Part shown: one piece after another, positions 33,541-45,160 of the stretch
Layout: each line of letters begins with the position of its first letter
How positions within the stretch are numbered: the stretch's first letter is position 1
Source of the DNA: Halichondria panicea
Lineage: Eukaryota > Porifera > Demospongiae > Suberitida > Halichondriidae
Assembly: GCF_963675165.1 (NCBI RefSeq)
Contig: NC_087378.1
Location: forward strand, 2,039,525 to 2,103,524
Length of the DNA: 64,000 nt
Direction of reading: 5' to 3'
Position numbers and translations under genes: made by a program
Notes under the pieces: generated by a model
What the model was told of the DNA's origin: nothing
What the model saw: only the letters and a program-made list of their open reading frames with translations
The model's database searches: none

Positions 33541-33881
33541 ACATCCTTGTCATCAGGGAAGTACAGTATGAAAATGTTTTTGGATGGCCTTAACCATTTA
33601 CCTGCCGAGTTATTCTCGCACACATGTAAATCTCTGCTACCTCGCCCGATTCACATGCAGATTTCTGCAACAAGCTCGCACCCACTGACGCCCCTTTTTT
33701 CATATTGGTAACCTAACCCAGACACACCCAGAACTCTCGTCAAAGCCCTCCCTTTCGCAAATAAATGGTCGGAATGTTGAGAATCCTCGATGGTTTTCGA
33801 CAGCCTCAAAGTACTCGTGGAACTGCATGACGACAACTATATCAGAAAATGATGAGGTCGGTACCAAACTACTGTAGTGTA

Positions 33882-34329
33882 CAGTAGACTCTCGCTATTC
33901 GGCCACCTCGATATACCGGCCATTTGGCTTGGCACGGAATGCTAGCTATATGTTTACTGCACAAAACTCACCCTGAAGTACGGCCACTCGCTATACCAGC
34001 CAGTGTTGGCTGTCCCAACTAGTTGGGCGGAGTCCAACCAACTGCGTGGTTGGTTGAACTCCGCCCAACTAGTCCCAAACAAGGTTTTCAATACGTGTAT
34101 TATGGCCAGATACGACGTTTTGGGTGTGGTTTAGCAAATAAAATTGAATTACACTTAAATAGAGAACATAATGATTCATTATCCTTCATTATCCTCGAGA
34201 CAAGAACCGCAAAGTGAGTCATTAAATTTGAGGTTTTTAAGCCGCGGCTATTTTCAGAAATACAGCCACCTCGCTATTCCGGCCAAGCTGCATGGTCCCA
34301 AGGGTGACCGGATTAACCAGAGTCTACTG
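33882..34329 (+). mobile_element. Pogo/Tigger-like MITE, 448 bp
   Basis: Left end CAGTAGACTCTCGCTATTCG and right end (reverse complement) CAGTAGACTCTGGTTAATCC form terminal inverted repeats flanked by TA. The two other flank copies (about 11175 and 37783) have the empty site. CAGTRGACTCTCGCTATTC-type ends with a TA duplication are characteristic of pogo/Tigger-like elements. No coding capacity. Confidence 0.7.
34018..34073. mobile_element. Fold-back element nested in the pogo-like MITE
   Basis: Arms ACTAGTTGGGCGGAGTCCAA and its near-perfect complement ending CTCCGCCCAACTAGT around a loop of about 6 nt. It is flanked by GTCCCA on both sides, and the other MITE copy (about 42085-42105, GGCTGTCCCAAACAAGG) lacks it. 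A related hairpin lies at 58436-58502. Confidence 0.75.
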
Positions 34330-35038
34330 TACACCCTCAGCTACACGTTTCGGTGGGGGGGGGGTGTGCGCACCAAAACAGGGCGAAGAATTTCGTTTTA
34401 GTACATACGTCGATTAAAGCAATTTTGTGCGCTGTCTGTGACCTTTCTGATGGACGCAGTGCTGGGCACGCATTTATGACTCAAAATCGAGTCAATGGCA
34501 GGTATATAAAGGGTTAAAGCTAGCCTTGTTTGCCCAGCCGAGTTGTCTCTAACAAATAATGCTAGGTCGCCGTATTTTCCACTTCGTTCTAATACAGAAA
34601 AATCAGCCTGGGACCGAGGCCTTAAAGCATGCAGCTCCAAGTCATGCATGCATGCATGGCTTCACTATAAGATGATGGTTTCAACTGATCCTATATTATG
34701 ACGAGCAGGAACTTTTCAACCCTTTGGGTGCACACAAGAAAAAGCACAAAATAAGTAACCTTACAGTCTGAATGCGAGAAATTGGTAATACAAGTGTATA
34801 TTAATTGTGCAGGTACTTTTTATGACAACAAGAGTGCAAAAAACTTATACACCTGTAAGGATACTCAGAGTTAGTATGGTCCTGACACTATACTCATGGA
34901 TATACCGCTACCTACCTAGTTGTGAATGAACTCGGCATAATAAGTTAGTATATTATACGTAAACTACATTTTATAACTAAGGTATTTGTACAGGAAATCC
35001 CATGCATCTACCTAATCACATACCTCCAGGCTAGCAGC

Positions 35039-35047
35039 TATAAATAG
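35039..35047 (+). promoter_or_regulatory. TATA-like box of DR12
   Basis: TATAAATAG, 80-88 bp upstream of the DR12 ATG, in the conserved type B promoter block. Confidence 0.5.
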
Positions 35048-35126
35048 TGCCGTGTCAGTTTGTTAGAATCGATACAGACCTTGTGTGTAGATCAGAGATT
35101 CCAAGCAAAAGCACAACTTGGTGAAG

Positions 35127-36240
35127 ATGAGCTGGGCAAGTGGAATATTTTTGATTGTGGTAGGTTACTGATTGTTATCGTACTCAATACAATCATAGTT
35201 GCTACTTGTATTCAGGTCGTTGCATTGGTGCAAGCAAAACCACAGTATGAGGTGCAAGTGCAATCACCTGTCTCATTTTCATACACTCCTGGAAATCAAA
35301 ACCAACTATTTGATGGCACTTGCTGTTCACCTAATGAAACGAACAGCTGCTCGTCTAATGAAACCAACTACTGCTTTACTGCATGCAATGAAACTCAAAT
35401 CATCCTCTGCTTCAGAGAGGCTCAGCATTCAACAAATGACTCAGACTCTACCAACTGTCCTCTAGGAATGGCAACATTCCTTTTTGATACAGTGGCTAAT
35501 ATCACATACAGTTCTACAGCAAACCTAACCACTACCACCACGTATACAGTAAGTAGCTTAACGTTTTTTTTACTGATAAAGTTGTCTACGCACAATATTT
35601 TCATAACACAGGGGAGTTTCCAACTTTTCTACAAAGTGGTAGCTTTGCAGCCAGTAAAAGAGATCGACCATGGAGCCGTAATCACTCTCAACTATACAGT
35701 ACAAGATACTTTTATGCGTCCAATAGTAAACAGTGGAGAACAAACATTTCTATTGATTCGGGGCATAAGAGTGGTGTGCAGAGAAGGCTACTTTGGTCCT
35801 GACTGTGGTTGTAGCACACGAAACGACTCCACTGGACACTTTACCTGTGATACTAATAGTACCAAGGTGTGTTTCCCTGGTTACCAGAACCCTGAGACAA
35901 ACTGTGTAGAAGAGGAACGAAGTACACAAGAGCCTGCAATAACCATGAGCAGCAGTTTGGCTACTACCACTATATCATCTAGATCTGCTATTGCGGATAT
36001 TATACCCATTATAGGCGGAGGTGTTGCCGGGGGGTTGTTGGTGTTGCTATTGATGCTGACTGTTAACGTTGTGTTGGTGGTTGCTGCTATCAAATTCAAG
36101 TTTACTGCGCAACATTCAAGAGCTCAAGGTATATGCATGCTTAATATTCAATTTGTCACTTTCTTACTGCATGTAATCCTCAATCCATAGTTGATGAGCA
36201 CATTACCATGGGAGCCAATCCAGTTTATGATATGAAATAA
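35127..36240 (+). CDS. DR12: type B DSL receptor with a shortened S2 tail
   Basis: Four exons (35127-35159, 35216-35548, 35612-36128, 36191-36240) give 310 aa. Signal peptide MSWASGIFLIV; MNNL-like module (about 12-177) with CC, paired CSS/CF cysteines and CFREAQH; DSL 178-220 with all six cysteines; short Ser/Thr stalk; TM with IIPIIGGGVAGG; tail VDEHITMGANPVYDMK and then TAA. DR4 and DR11 continue with QRDESDTYYETLK; here CAA has become TAA, so NPVY is kept and the YETL motif is lost. Introns 1 and 2 (56 and 63 nt) contain no stop in the relevant frames, so an unspliced frame also reads through; the conserved GT-AG sites and comparison with sister copies favour splicing. Confidence 0.8.
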
Positions 36241-36515
36241 AGACTGAGATGAAAGCGACACTTATTATGAACTCTATCCTAACTCATTGTCATTACGGTA
36301 CATAGTGACAATACAAAATGAAGGCCTCTATATTATTATACACATCATGGTTTCATACATGCAGTATAGATAATACGAAAATTACTTTATAACACAGGGG
36401 AGCTTCCTTGGTTGTTTTGCAGCCAGTAACAGAGATCGACCATGCATATACCATGCACCATCTCTCTCAACTTTACAATTTTTGTGCATCCAATAGTAAA
36501 CAGTGGTATAAGAGT

Positions 36516-36753
36516 TACCGTATAGCGTGAAACTTTCGAGGCACTTATATTTCGTGGATTGGCTTCTAAAAGCCATTTCGTTGCACAATATTTGCGGAAT
36601 GACTGCTTACCAGAAGCTACGCCTTTAAATATTTCATGATAGCAGGTAATTCTAATTAAAGAACAATTTTCGTGGACTTAATTTTCGTGTAGAATTCTAA
36701 CCCACGAAATCCGCGAAAATTAAACCCCTCGAAAATTTCGCGCTATTACGGTA
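36516..36753. mobile_element. Small TIR element in DR12r
   Basis: Ends TACCGTATAGCGTGAAACTT and, as reverse complement, TACCGTAATAGCGCGAAATT; absent from the matching relic near 10350. Related ends are seen at 24578-24781 and at 54026-54251 in the kinesin gene. Non-coding. Confidence 0.6.
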
Positions 36754-37316
36754 TGTGCAGAGAAACACGAAACAAAGCTTGTGATATTAAAGAAGCACCC
36801 ATTTTTATGCCATACCAATAGTCCAGCGTCCCTGCCCATTTTCCCGACAGCAGTGGGTGGGGCAGTGGGTGAACTAGTTTTGTACTAGTGTGTGTTTACA
36901 AGTCCATGCAATAACAAAAGGAATCACACCACAAGATACGTTTGTAAGCCAAACACATGCATGTCTGTACTGTCATGTACGTACAAACCTACCAGTCTTG
37001 TACTTACTTCTGCACGTATAAAAACCTAAGGCACTTTGCATAAATATTACAAAAATTATAAGCTAGTCAACACTGAAATTGAAACATGAACACTTGACTG
37101 CATGCATTTACTCAGAATTGCATTCACACATCAGAGGAGAAACCAAGCAACACAGAGGATGATACCTTTTCATTGTATATAAAAGTCAACAAGGAGAATA
37201 GTAAATGGCTTTGAAGTCAGTTTCAAGAGGCTTCTTAAAAGTCAACTTGGCACTTTCTTACTGTATATAGATGATGCATGAGCACCTTACAAATACATAC
37301 CATGCATGGGGCCAAT

Positions 37317-37370
37317 TAGCCTCGACTCAAGGTCGATTAATATTTTAATCGGCCTTGAATCGAGGCTAAG
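37317..37370. mobile_element. Fold-back element, TTAGCCTCGA family
   Basis: Arms TTAGCCTCGACTCAAGG and CCTTGAATCGAGGCTAA around an AT-rich loop. It is flanked by GGGCCAAT on both sides and inserted into an S2-tail relic. A second member lies in the fucose mutarotase gene (61326-61398). Confidence 0.7.
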
Positions 37371-37564
37371 GGCCAATCTGAAATGAAAAGCAATGAACAC
37401 AGATATATATGAAAGCGACACTTACTATAAATCCTTGTCACCAGGGGAGGACAGTATATTATTATAGTGGAAAAATGAAAATGTTTTTGGATGGCCCGAA
37501 CCATTTACTTGCCGAGTTTTTCTCGCACACATTTAAATCTCTACTATCTCGCCCAATTCACATG

Positions 37565-38548
37565 CAGATTTATGCAACAAGCTCGCACCCACTGACGCCC
37601 CTTTTTTCCACATTGGTAACCCAACCCAGACACACCTAGAACCCTCGTCAAACCCCTCCCTTTTGCAAATAATGGTTGGAACGTTGAGAATCATCGATGG
37701 TTTTCGACAGCCACGAAGCACTCGTGGAACTGCATGACGACAACTATATCAGAAAATGATGAGGTTGGTACCAAACTACTGTAGTGTACACCCTCAGCTA
37801 CTCGCTAAATGACGTCTCGGGGTACTGAAACCTTATAAGTTCCGGTACAAGGTTCTAACCCCGATTAATCTCCCTACACGTTTCGGCGGGCGGGGGAGGG
37901 GGGGCGCGCCAAAACACGGGCGAAAAATTACGTTTTAGTACATGCGTCGATTAAAGGAATTTTGTGCGCTGTCTGTGACCTTTCTGATGGACGTAGTGCT
38001 GGGCAGGCATTTATGACTCAAATCGAGTCAATGGCAGGTATATATATAAAGGGTTAAAGCTAGCCTCGTTGTCTCTACAAATAATGCTAGGTCACCGTAT
38101 TTTCCACTTCGTTCTAATAAAGAAAAATCAGCCTGGGACCGAGGCTACCTTAAAGCATGCAGCTCCAAGATGCATCTATGCATGGCTTCACTATAAGATG
38201 ATGGTTTCAACTGAGCCTGTAATTATGACGAGAAGGAACTTTTCAATCCTTTGGGTGCACACAGGAAAAAGCATAAATAAGTAACCTTACAGTCTGAACG
38301 TTGAGAAATTGGTGTATATTAATTGTGCAGATGCTTTTTATGACAACAATGTAAATGAGTGCAAAAAACTTATACACCTGTGTATAAGGATACTCAGAGA
38401 GAGTATGGTCCTGACACTATAATTATACTCGTGGATATACCGCTATACTTACCTAGTTGTGAATGAACTCGGCATAATAAGTTAGTATAATATACAACAA
38501 TTATTTGCCAGGAAATCCCCATTTACTTATATAATGACATACCTCCAG
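37565..38548 (+). repeat. Upstream flank block of type B genes, copy 3
   Basis: Same flank as at 10955. It ends abruptly at ACATACCTCCAG, where the DR13 truncation joins. No gene was seen. Confidence 0.65.
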
Positions 38549-40082
38549 TGGAGTAAGCACTCTCAACTATACAATACAAGATATTTTTGTGCGTCCAATA
38601 GTAAACAGTGGAGAACGAGCATTTCTATTGATTCGGGGGATTAGAGTGGTGTGCAGAGAAGGCTACTTTGGTCCTGACTGTGGTTGCAGCATACGAAACG
38701 ACTCCACTACCCTTGAACCACCCTCCTGGTCCAATACCAATAATCTAGCATTCCTGTCCATTCTCCCGACAGCAGTGGGCGGGGCAGTGGGTGGACTAGT
38801 TTTTATGGTATTATTCCTTGTTTTTGTTATTGTGGTAGTGTGTGTCTGCAAGTGCAAGAGCAAAAGGAATCAAGCTACAAGAGGTGTTGGTATGGCTAAG
38901 ATTAATCTGCATGCATGCACTTCTACATACATGTTACTAGTATAGTCTTGTTGCATGTACATGTATAGAACCCTAAGGCACCTCGCGTTAGCTAGTATAC
39001 TAAATACTGATATTGCAATCTTTGAATACAGTTACTATTGCATTCACAGAGGAGAATCCAAGCAACACAGAAGATGATGCCCTCTCATTGTATACACAAG
39101 TCAACAAGGAGAATAGTAAGTAAACGTTAGCTTTGAAGTCAGTCTATGAAAGAGGCACATTAAAATTCAGAATGCAAGGTTTTAAAAATAACATTATCGA
39201 TTGCATTGTTTTTGTATCAGATACCCAACAAGAGGAGGCCCCTCCAATTAACCCTTATCAGGAAAGCATCTACGCGGAGGTAAAGAAGACGAGACTGTTT
39301 ACTAAGAACGGGCATGTTGACAAGGAGCCACACTACAGCACCCCTAGCAATGCCTCTACACCACAGTACAGTGTACCTAGCACTGTTCTCATGGATACAC
39401 CACAATACAGTACCCCACTTTCAAAGGACGCTAGCGATAACCTTAAGGAGCCACAGTACAGCACTCCTATTTCTAGGGGGGCTACCCTTACCCGTAAGCC
39501 CCAATACAGTACGCCTGTTAGCACACTACCCAGGGATTACCCTAAGGAGACACAGTACAGCACACCTGTTTCCAAGGAGACTACATCACCACCCACTAAG
39601 AAACCACAGGTATGCCTTAGCTAGATAACGTAATTTTTGTGAGGTAAAAAACGCGGTGATTTTCATGAGTAATTGACTTCATTGCCTTCACTGCATGCGT
39701 TCCGGTAAACCACGCCTGTACGCTCGAGCATTACTCAACCGAGAGCATTATTGTATCATCCGAGTGTAATAATGCTCTCGGTTGAGTACTGCTCAGGGTT
39801 TTTGTGATTTTTGTGGAGGTCAGCTTTCCCACAAAAATAACGAATTTACAAAAATGATCTGCTACATGGTATAATTATGTTTGTACGGGGGTTACACTTG
39901 TACATACTATTCCTAAAGGTTATGTATGCTGACATAAAGGTTTCCACGTTATCCAGAACCACGGGGGATGAATCTACAAAGTCAAATAAAGTAGGTCACA
40001 TAATTATCAGCATTAATTCGCTATGCAATCGTCTCCACAGAATGACAAGATTGAAGTACAGTACTCGGAAATTCAAGCATAA
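38549..40082 (+). pseudogene. DR13: 5'-truncated copy of the DR5 type (promoter, exons 1-2 deleted)
   Basis: The upstream flank ends at ACATACCTCCAG and continues directly into the middle of exon 3 (TGGAGTAAGCACTC, about 38548). TATA box, signal exon and MNNL exon are therefore missing. Downstream, everything is open: rest of exon 3 to 38889 (half DSL, TM), exon 4 39032-39114 (one codon shorter than DR5), exon 5 39221-39609 with the YSTP repeats, exon 6 39919-39990 (VMYADIKVSTLS..., three codons longer than DR5) and exon 7 40041-40082 (VQYSEIQA). Without a signal peptide it should not reach the surface. The preserved tail suggests a recent deletion. Confidence 0.75.
39726..39794. mobile_element. 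Fold-back element in DR13 intron 5
   Basis: Arms GAGCATTACTCAACCGAGAG and a CTCTCGGTTGAGTACTGCTC complement. Same family as the two hairpins at 13776 and 13989, here in a single copy. Confidence 0.7.
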
Positions 40083-41029
40083 GCTTAAGCATTATAAGAA
40101 TTGCAAGGAAAACATTAGAATCACTATTATTGACTGACTGTATAGGCACATATTGTTTTTATAGTGCTGTGCAGTACTACAGCGGCCTGCAATGGGTTCA
40201 ACATGCTTGGCCAAACAGTATAATTAAATGCATAGCACTATAATTATATATACAGTAATGTAGGTGTGAAAGGTCATAATAAATTATTGTTTACAGAACA
40301 AAAGGTATAATCTTATGGTTTCTTTTTATGACTTCATAACCTGTCTTACCTACCTTTAAAGTAGCTAATATCGTATTTAGATCAACTACACGGTAGTTCA
40401 CAGTTATAAAAGAGTAGCTAAGCACCAACTGCACGGAAGAAGTATCAATCACACCTGACCCTAAACAGAATCTGTCCCTGACTCCTACTCATGCAGACTC
40501 TTACTTATTATATCAGAGTCCTACTTAATATATCGGAGTCCTACTTAATATATCGGAGTGGTACTTCATTAAAAAAAGAGGAACACAAATTGAAATGGCT
40601 TTTTGTCCTATTTGGCCCCTCATATAGGGCACATATCTTCATAATTAATTTGCTATGCAATCTTTCCTCTCCACAGAATGACAAACATAGTACTCAGAAA
40701 TTCAACTAAAACAGACTGTATCAGTGTCTTATTAGTGTCTTGGAGCTAGACGATCATGTAAACAACCCTACTGTTTAATCTGAAAGTGTTGCGTCAATGA
40801 ACAGTGTTTTAAATTAGAAATTATAGGTACAACATGCTTGGACAAGCGTTCTTACTTCATGGTGGTTGACATGTACATACTAGCTGGTAGTAGAGTATAA
40901 TGCAAACATTAACGGTTGTAATGATTGTGTACAGAAAGGCATATATATAAACAATCTTATGGCTTCTTCCTATATGACTTCACAACGTTAGATAAACTAG
41001 TTCACAAGCAACTAAGCACAGCTACAAAG
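40083..41029 (+). other. Intergenic segment, copy of 14339-15285
   Basis: Contains the same stalk relic, 20-bp tandem units (about 40510-40562) and type A upstream flank as the region after DR5. No gene was seen. Confidence 0.6.
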
Positions 41030-41908
41030 ATGATCTTACACTGGATACCTTAATGGTAAGCAGTTACATATTATTAATGTACTCATAGGACACTCTATAA
41101 TGCAAACAGGAAGGACAATTACCACAGTACGAGGTACAAGTTGGACTGCCTGTCACATTTATCTACAGAGAGGGACTATCGGATAGGAATGTTTCATATA
41201 ATAACACACTAGCTGATGGCAGGTGTTGCAAACATAATGAAGGAAATACCTCTTGTCCCACTGCTTGTGATAATCGTATCCTTCTCTGTTTCCGAGAGGC
41301 TCAGCATCCAGTGAATGACACCGACCGAGCTGTCTGTCCTCTGGGAACAATGACCTTCACTCCATCTGTAATGGATACAGGTATCATTACATTCAATTCT
41401 ACAATGCAAGCAACTACCACTATACATATCCAGTGAGTATGACTAAACTATAAGTTGCTGTGAGCTAATCTTCTATTTTCTCAGGGAAGCTTCCAACTTT
41501 ACTCGAATTAGTACAGTATCAAGGGGAGAAGAGGTTGATAGTGTACAACAAACACTGACTGAGCCAATACAAGACAGAACATCTACTCTGACTGGTAGCA
41601 GTAACGTTGTTGATGTGAGGACTAGACTATTAAATGGAGGACTACGAGTGGTGTGCAGAGAAGGCTACTTTGGTCCTGACTGTGGTTGCAGCACACGAAA
41701 TGACTCCACTGGACACTTTACCTGTGATACCAAGGTGTGTTTCCCTGGTTACCAGAATCCTGAGACAAACTGTGTAGAAGAGGAAGGAAGTACACAAGAG
41801 CCTGCAATAACCATGAGCAGCAGTTCGGCTACTACCACTATATCATCTAGATCTGCTATTGCAGATATTATACCCATCATAGGCGGAGGTGTTGCCGACT
41901 ATATCAGA
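41030..41908 (+). pseudogene. DR14: type A DSL receptor, frameshifted and truncated in the TM exon
   Basis: The signal exon has a 10-nt deletion (ATACCTTAATGG), giving a stop after MILHWIP. Exon 2 (from about 41111) lacks its first codons but keeps a CC and CFREAQH core. Exon 3 (from about 41485) has a short deletion and in-frame stops before a clean DSL domain (GCSTRNDSTGHFTCDTKVC, lacking a short NGT/NST-type loop). The gene ends within the TM (IIPIIGGGVA), where it joins the ACTATATCAGAAAATGATG sequence of a type B flank. The deletion that fused them removed the tail. Confidence 0.75.
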
Positions 41909-43214
41909 AAATGATGAGGTCGGTACCAAACTACTGTAGTGTGCAGTAGACTCTCGCTATTCCGGCTCTCTGAAGTACGGCCACCTCGATATACCGGCCA
42001 TTTGGCTTGGCACAGAATGCTAGCTATATGTTTACTGCACAAAACTCACCCTGAAGTACGGCCACTCGCTATTCCGTATACGAGCCAGTGCTGGCTGTCC
42101 CAAACAAGGTTTTCAATGTAATTTTATACGTGTATTACGGCCGGATATGATGTTTTAGGTGTGGTTTAGCAAATAAAATTGAATTAAATAGAGAACAGAA
42201 TGATTCATTATCCTTCATTATCCTCGAGACAAGAACCGCAAAATGAGTCATTAAATTCGAGGTAAGGTCGTTTTTAAGCCGCGGCTATTTTGAAATACAG
42301 CCACCTCGCTATTCCGGCCAAGCTGCATGGTCCCAAGGGTGACCGGATTAACAAGAGTCTACTGTACACTCTCAGCTACTTGCCAAATGACGCCTCGGGG
42401 TACTGAAACCTTATAAGTGCCGGTACAAGGTTCTAACCCCGATTAATCTCCCTACACGTTTCGGCGGGGGGGAGGGGGTGCACCAAAACACGGGCGAAAA
42501 ATTTCGTTTTAGTACATATGTCGATTAAAGCAATTTTGTGCGCTGTCTGTGACCTTTCTGATGGACGTAGTGCTGGGCAGGTATTTATGACTCAAATCGA
42601 GCCAATGGCAGGTAAGGGTTAATTAAAGCTAGCCTCGTTGTCTCTAACAAATAGTGCTAGGTCACCGTATTTTCCACTTCGTTCTAATAAAGAAAAATCA
42701 GCCTGGGACCGAGGCTACCTTAAAGCATGCAGCTCCAAGATGCATCTATGCATGGCTTCACTATAAGATGATGGTTTCAACTGAGCCTGTAATTATGACG
42801 AGAAGGAACTTTTCAACCCTTTGGGTGCACACAGGAAAAAGCACAAATAAGTAACCTTACAGTCTGAACGTTGAGAATTGGTGTATATTAATTGTGCAGG
42901 TACTTTTTATGACAACAATGTAAATGAGTGCAAAAAACTTATACACCTGTGTATAAGGATACTCAGAGTTAGTATGGTCCTGACACTATAATTATACTCG
43001 TGGATATACCGCTATACTTATACCTAGTTGTGAATGAGCTCGGCATAATAAGTTAGTATAATATAGACAACAATTATTTGCCAGGAAATCCCCATTTACT
43101 TATAATTATAATGACATACCTCCAGGCTAGCAGCTATAAATAGTGTGTCAGTTGGTTAGAATCAATACAGACCTTGTTTGTAGAGATTCCAAGCAAAAGA
43201 ACAACTTGGTGAAG
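41909..43214 (+). repeat. Upstream flank block of type B genes, copy 4 (with pogo-like MITE 41944-42364)
   Basis: Homologous to the other three flank blocks. The MITE here has the same ends as the one at 33882 but lacks the nested hairpin; one of its two flanking TA dinucleotides has changed to TG. No gene was seen. Confidence 0.65.
43135..43143 (+). promoter_or_regulatory. TATA-like box of DR15
   Basis: TATAAATAG, 72-80 bp upstream of the DR15 ATG, in the conserved type B promoter block. Confidence 0.5.
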
Positions 43215-45123
43215 ATGAGCTGGGCAAGTGGAATATTTTTGATTGTGGTAGGTTACTGACTGTTATCGTAGAATCAACTCATAGTTGCTACTTGTATTCA
43301 GGTCGTTGCATTGGTGCAAGCAAAACCACAATATGAGGTGCAAGTGCAATCACCTGTCTCATTTTCATACGCTCCTGGAAATCAAAACCAACTATTTGAT
43401 GGCACTTGCTGTTCACCTAATGAAAGCTGCTTGTCTGAGGAAACCAACTGCTGCTTTACTGCATGTAACGAAACTCAAATCACCCTCTGCTTCAGAGAGG
43501 CTCAGCATTCAACAAATGACTCAGACTCTACCAACTGTCCTCTAGGAATGGCAACAGTCCTTTCTGATACAGTGGCATATAATTCTACAGCAAACCTAAC
43601 CACCACCACCACCACGTATACAGTAAGTTACTTAACGTTCTTTTACTGATAAAGATGTCTATGCACATTATTTTCATAACATAGGGGAGTTTCCAACTTT
43701 TCTACAAAGTGGTAGCTTTGCAGCCAGTAAGAGAGATCGACCATGGAGTAAGCACTCTCAACTATACAATACAAGATATTTTTGTGCGTCCAATAGTAAA
43801 CAGTGGAGAACGATCATTTCTATTGATTCGGGGCATTAGAGTGGTGTGCAGAGAAGGCTACTTTGGTCCTGACTGTGGTTGCAGAGATAATTCCACTGGA
43901 CACTTCACCTGTGACGCTAATGGTACCAAGGTGTGTCTCCCTGGTTACCAGAACCCTGAGACCAACTGCACGGAAGAAGCACTAATTACACCTGAACCTA
44001 CAACAGAAACTGTCCCCACTGCTAATCCAGCCTCTCAGACAACAGAAACTTCCCAGCCGACACCACAGACTATACAGCAGAACATTACTACCTTTATAAC
44101 AGAGGCACTGACTACTATAGGCATAACAAACGCAGGTACTACTATGGATGTTTTGCCGATAGCAGTAGGCGGGGCAGTGGGTGGCCTGGTTGTGGTGGTG
44201 ATAATCATATTAATCACAATTTTGCTGGTCCTCAAAACTAAGAGAAAGAAAAAGAGCGAAGAAGATGGTGAGTTAAAAGATTACACATGCAGGTGCATAC
44301 GAAAACTAACAAACACTACATTAATTTACTTCAAATGCTTCTTCCTTTGTTTCTCTTTACCCACACTCACGTCGTATAGCTACCACAATCATGAATTTAG
44401 AGGAGCTTCAGAACAACACTGATGGTATTGACGCTTTGAACTTGTATGCTAGTGTCAACAAAGATGCAAGTGAGTAATAGTGCAGGAAAGCACCTACCAC
44501 CACTTCAAACACTGTAGTGCTTGCAACACCCATTGCTAACCATTCACTTTACAACAACTAGAGTATCCATATCAACATAGCTTCAAATTAATTTACAGTC
44601 ACGTTTAGAAAGCACCCAGTACTGTACGCATGACATAAATTTTTTGTGTAGATAAATGTGCAGAAACACCACAAGAGGAAGCCCCTGCAGTGATCCCTTA
44701 TCAAGGACAGATCTACTCGGAGGTGGAGAAGACGGGACTGTTTGGTAAGCAGGAGAGTGATTCAACTAGTGAGGAGCCTCAGTACAGCACGGCAACAGCT
44801 GGTACTTCTAAACTGGAGAGTGTCGATGAGAACGAAGAGCCAAGGTACAGCACAACTCAATTCCTAGCTATTGATAAGGAGCCACAGTACAGTTCTCCCA
44901 ATGCTGCGAGTGCATCGACTCAGGCACTCAATGAAGAGCCTCGATATGACACCACTTTTAGAGGTGCCTCTACGGCAACTGGAACCAACGAAGAACCACA
45001 TTACAGCACTGCCATTAGAAACGTGCCCTCAAACACAGCTACACAGGTGATTACCACATTAATTTTGTTCGTTATGCCTCGAGGCGTAGCCGCACGAGGG
45101 ATACGGTAAAGCTAACTTTGTGT

Positions 45124-45160
<37 letters not shown>

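Larger units (their letters stand above)
33541..35126 (+). repeat. Upstream flank block of type B genes, copy 2
   Basis: Non-coding co-duplicated flank, as at 10955, but containing the 448-bp pogo-like MITE and a nested fold-back element. No gene was seen. Confidence 0.65.
36396..37380 (+). pseudogene. DR12r: relic unit with two inserted elements
   Basis: Third-exon relic 36398-36515, resuming at about 36754 after a MITE; TM-exon scrap 36830-36900; LYTQV-type exon relic 37110-37200; S2-tail scrap split by a fold-back element at 37317. The parts match DR4r and DR11r. Confidence 0.6.

Noticed and set aside
33541-34770. LTR retrotransposon suggested by the repeated about 1 kb flank blocks
   Set aside because: No LTR-type TG...CA ends, primer-binding site or reverse-transcriptase frame; the blocks always precede type B genes and are explained by co-duplication.
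35060-36190. A 376-codon uninterrupted frame across the first three DR12 exons
   Set aside because: It runs through two introns that are spliced in sister genes with conserved GT-AG sites; the introns merely lack stops. The exon model with a signal peptide at 35127 is better supported.
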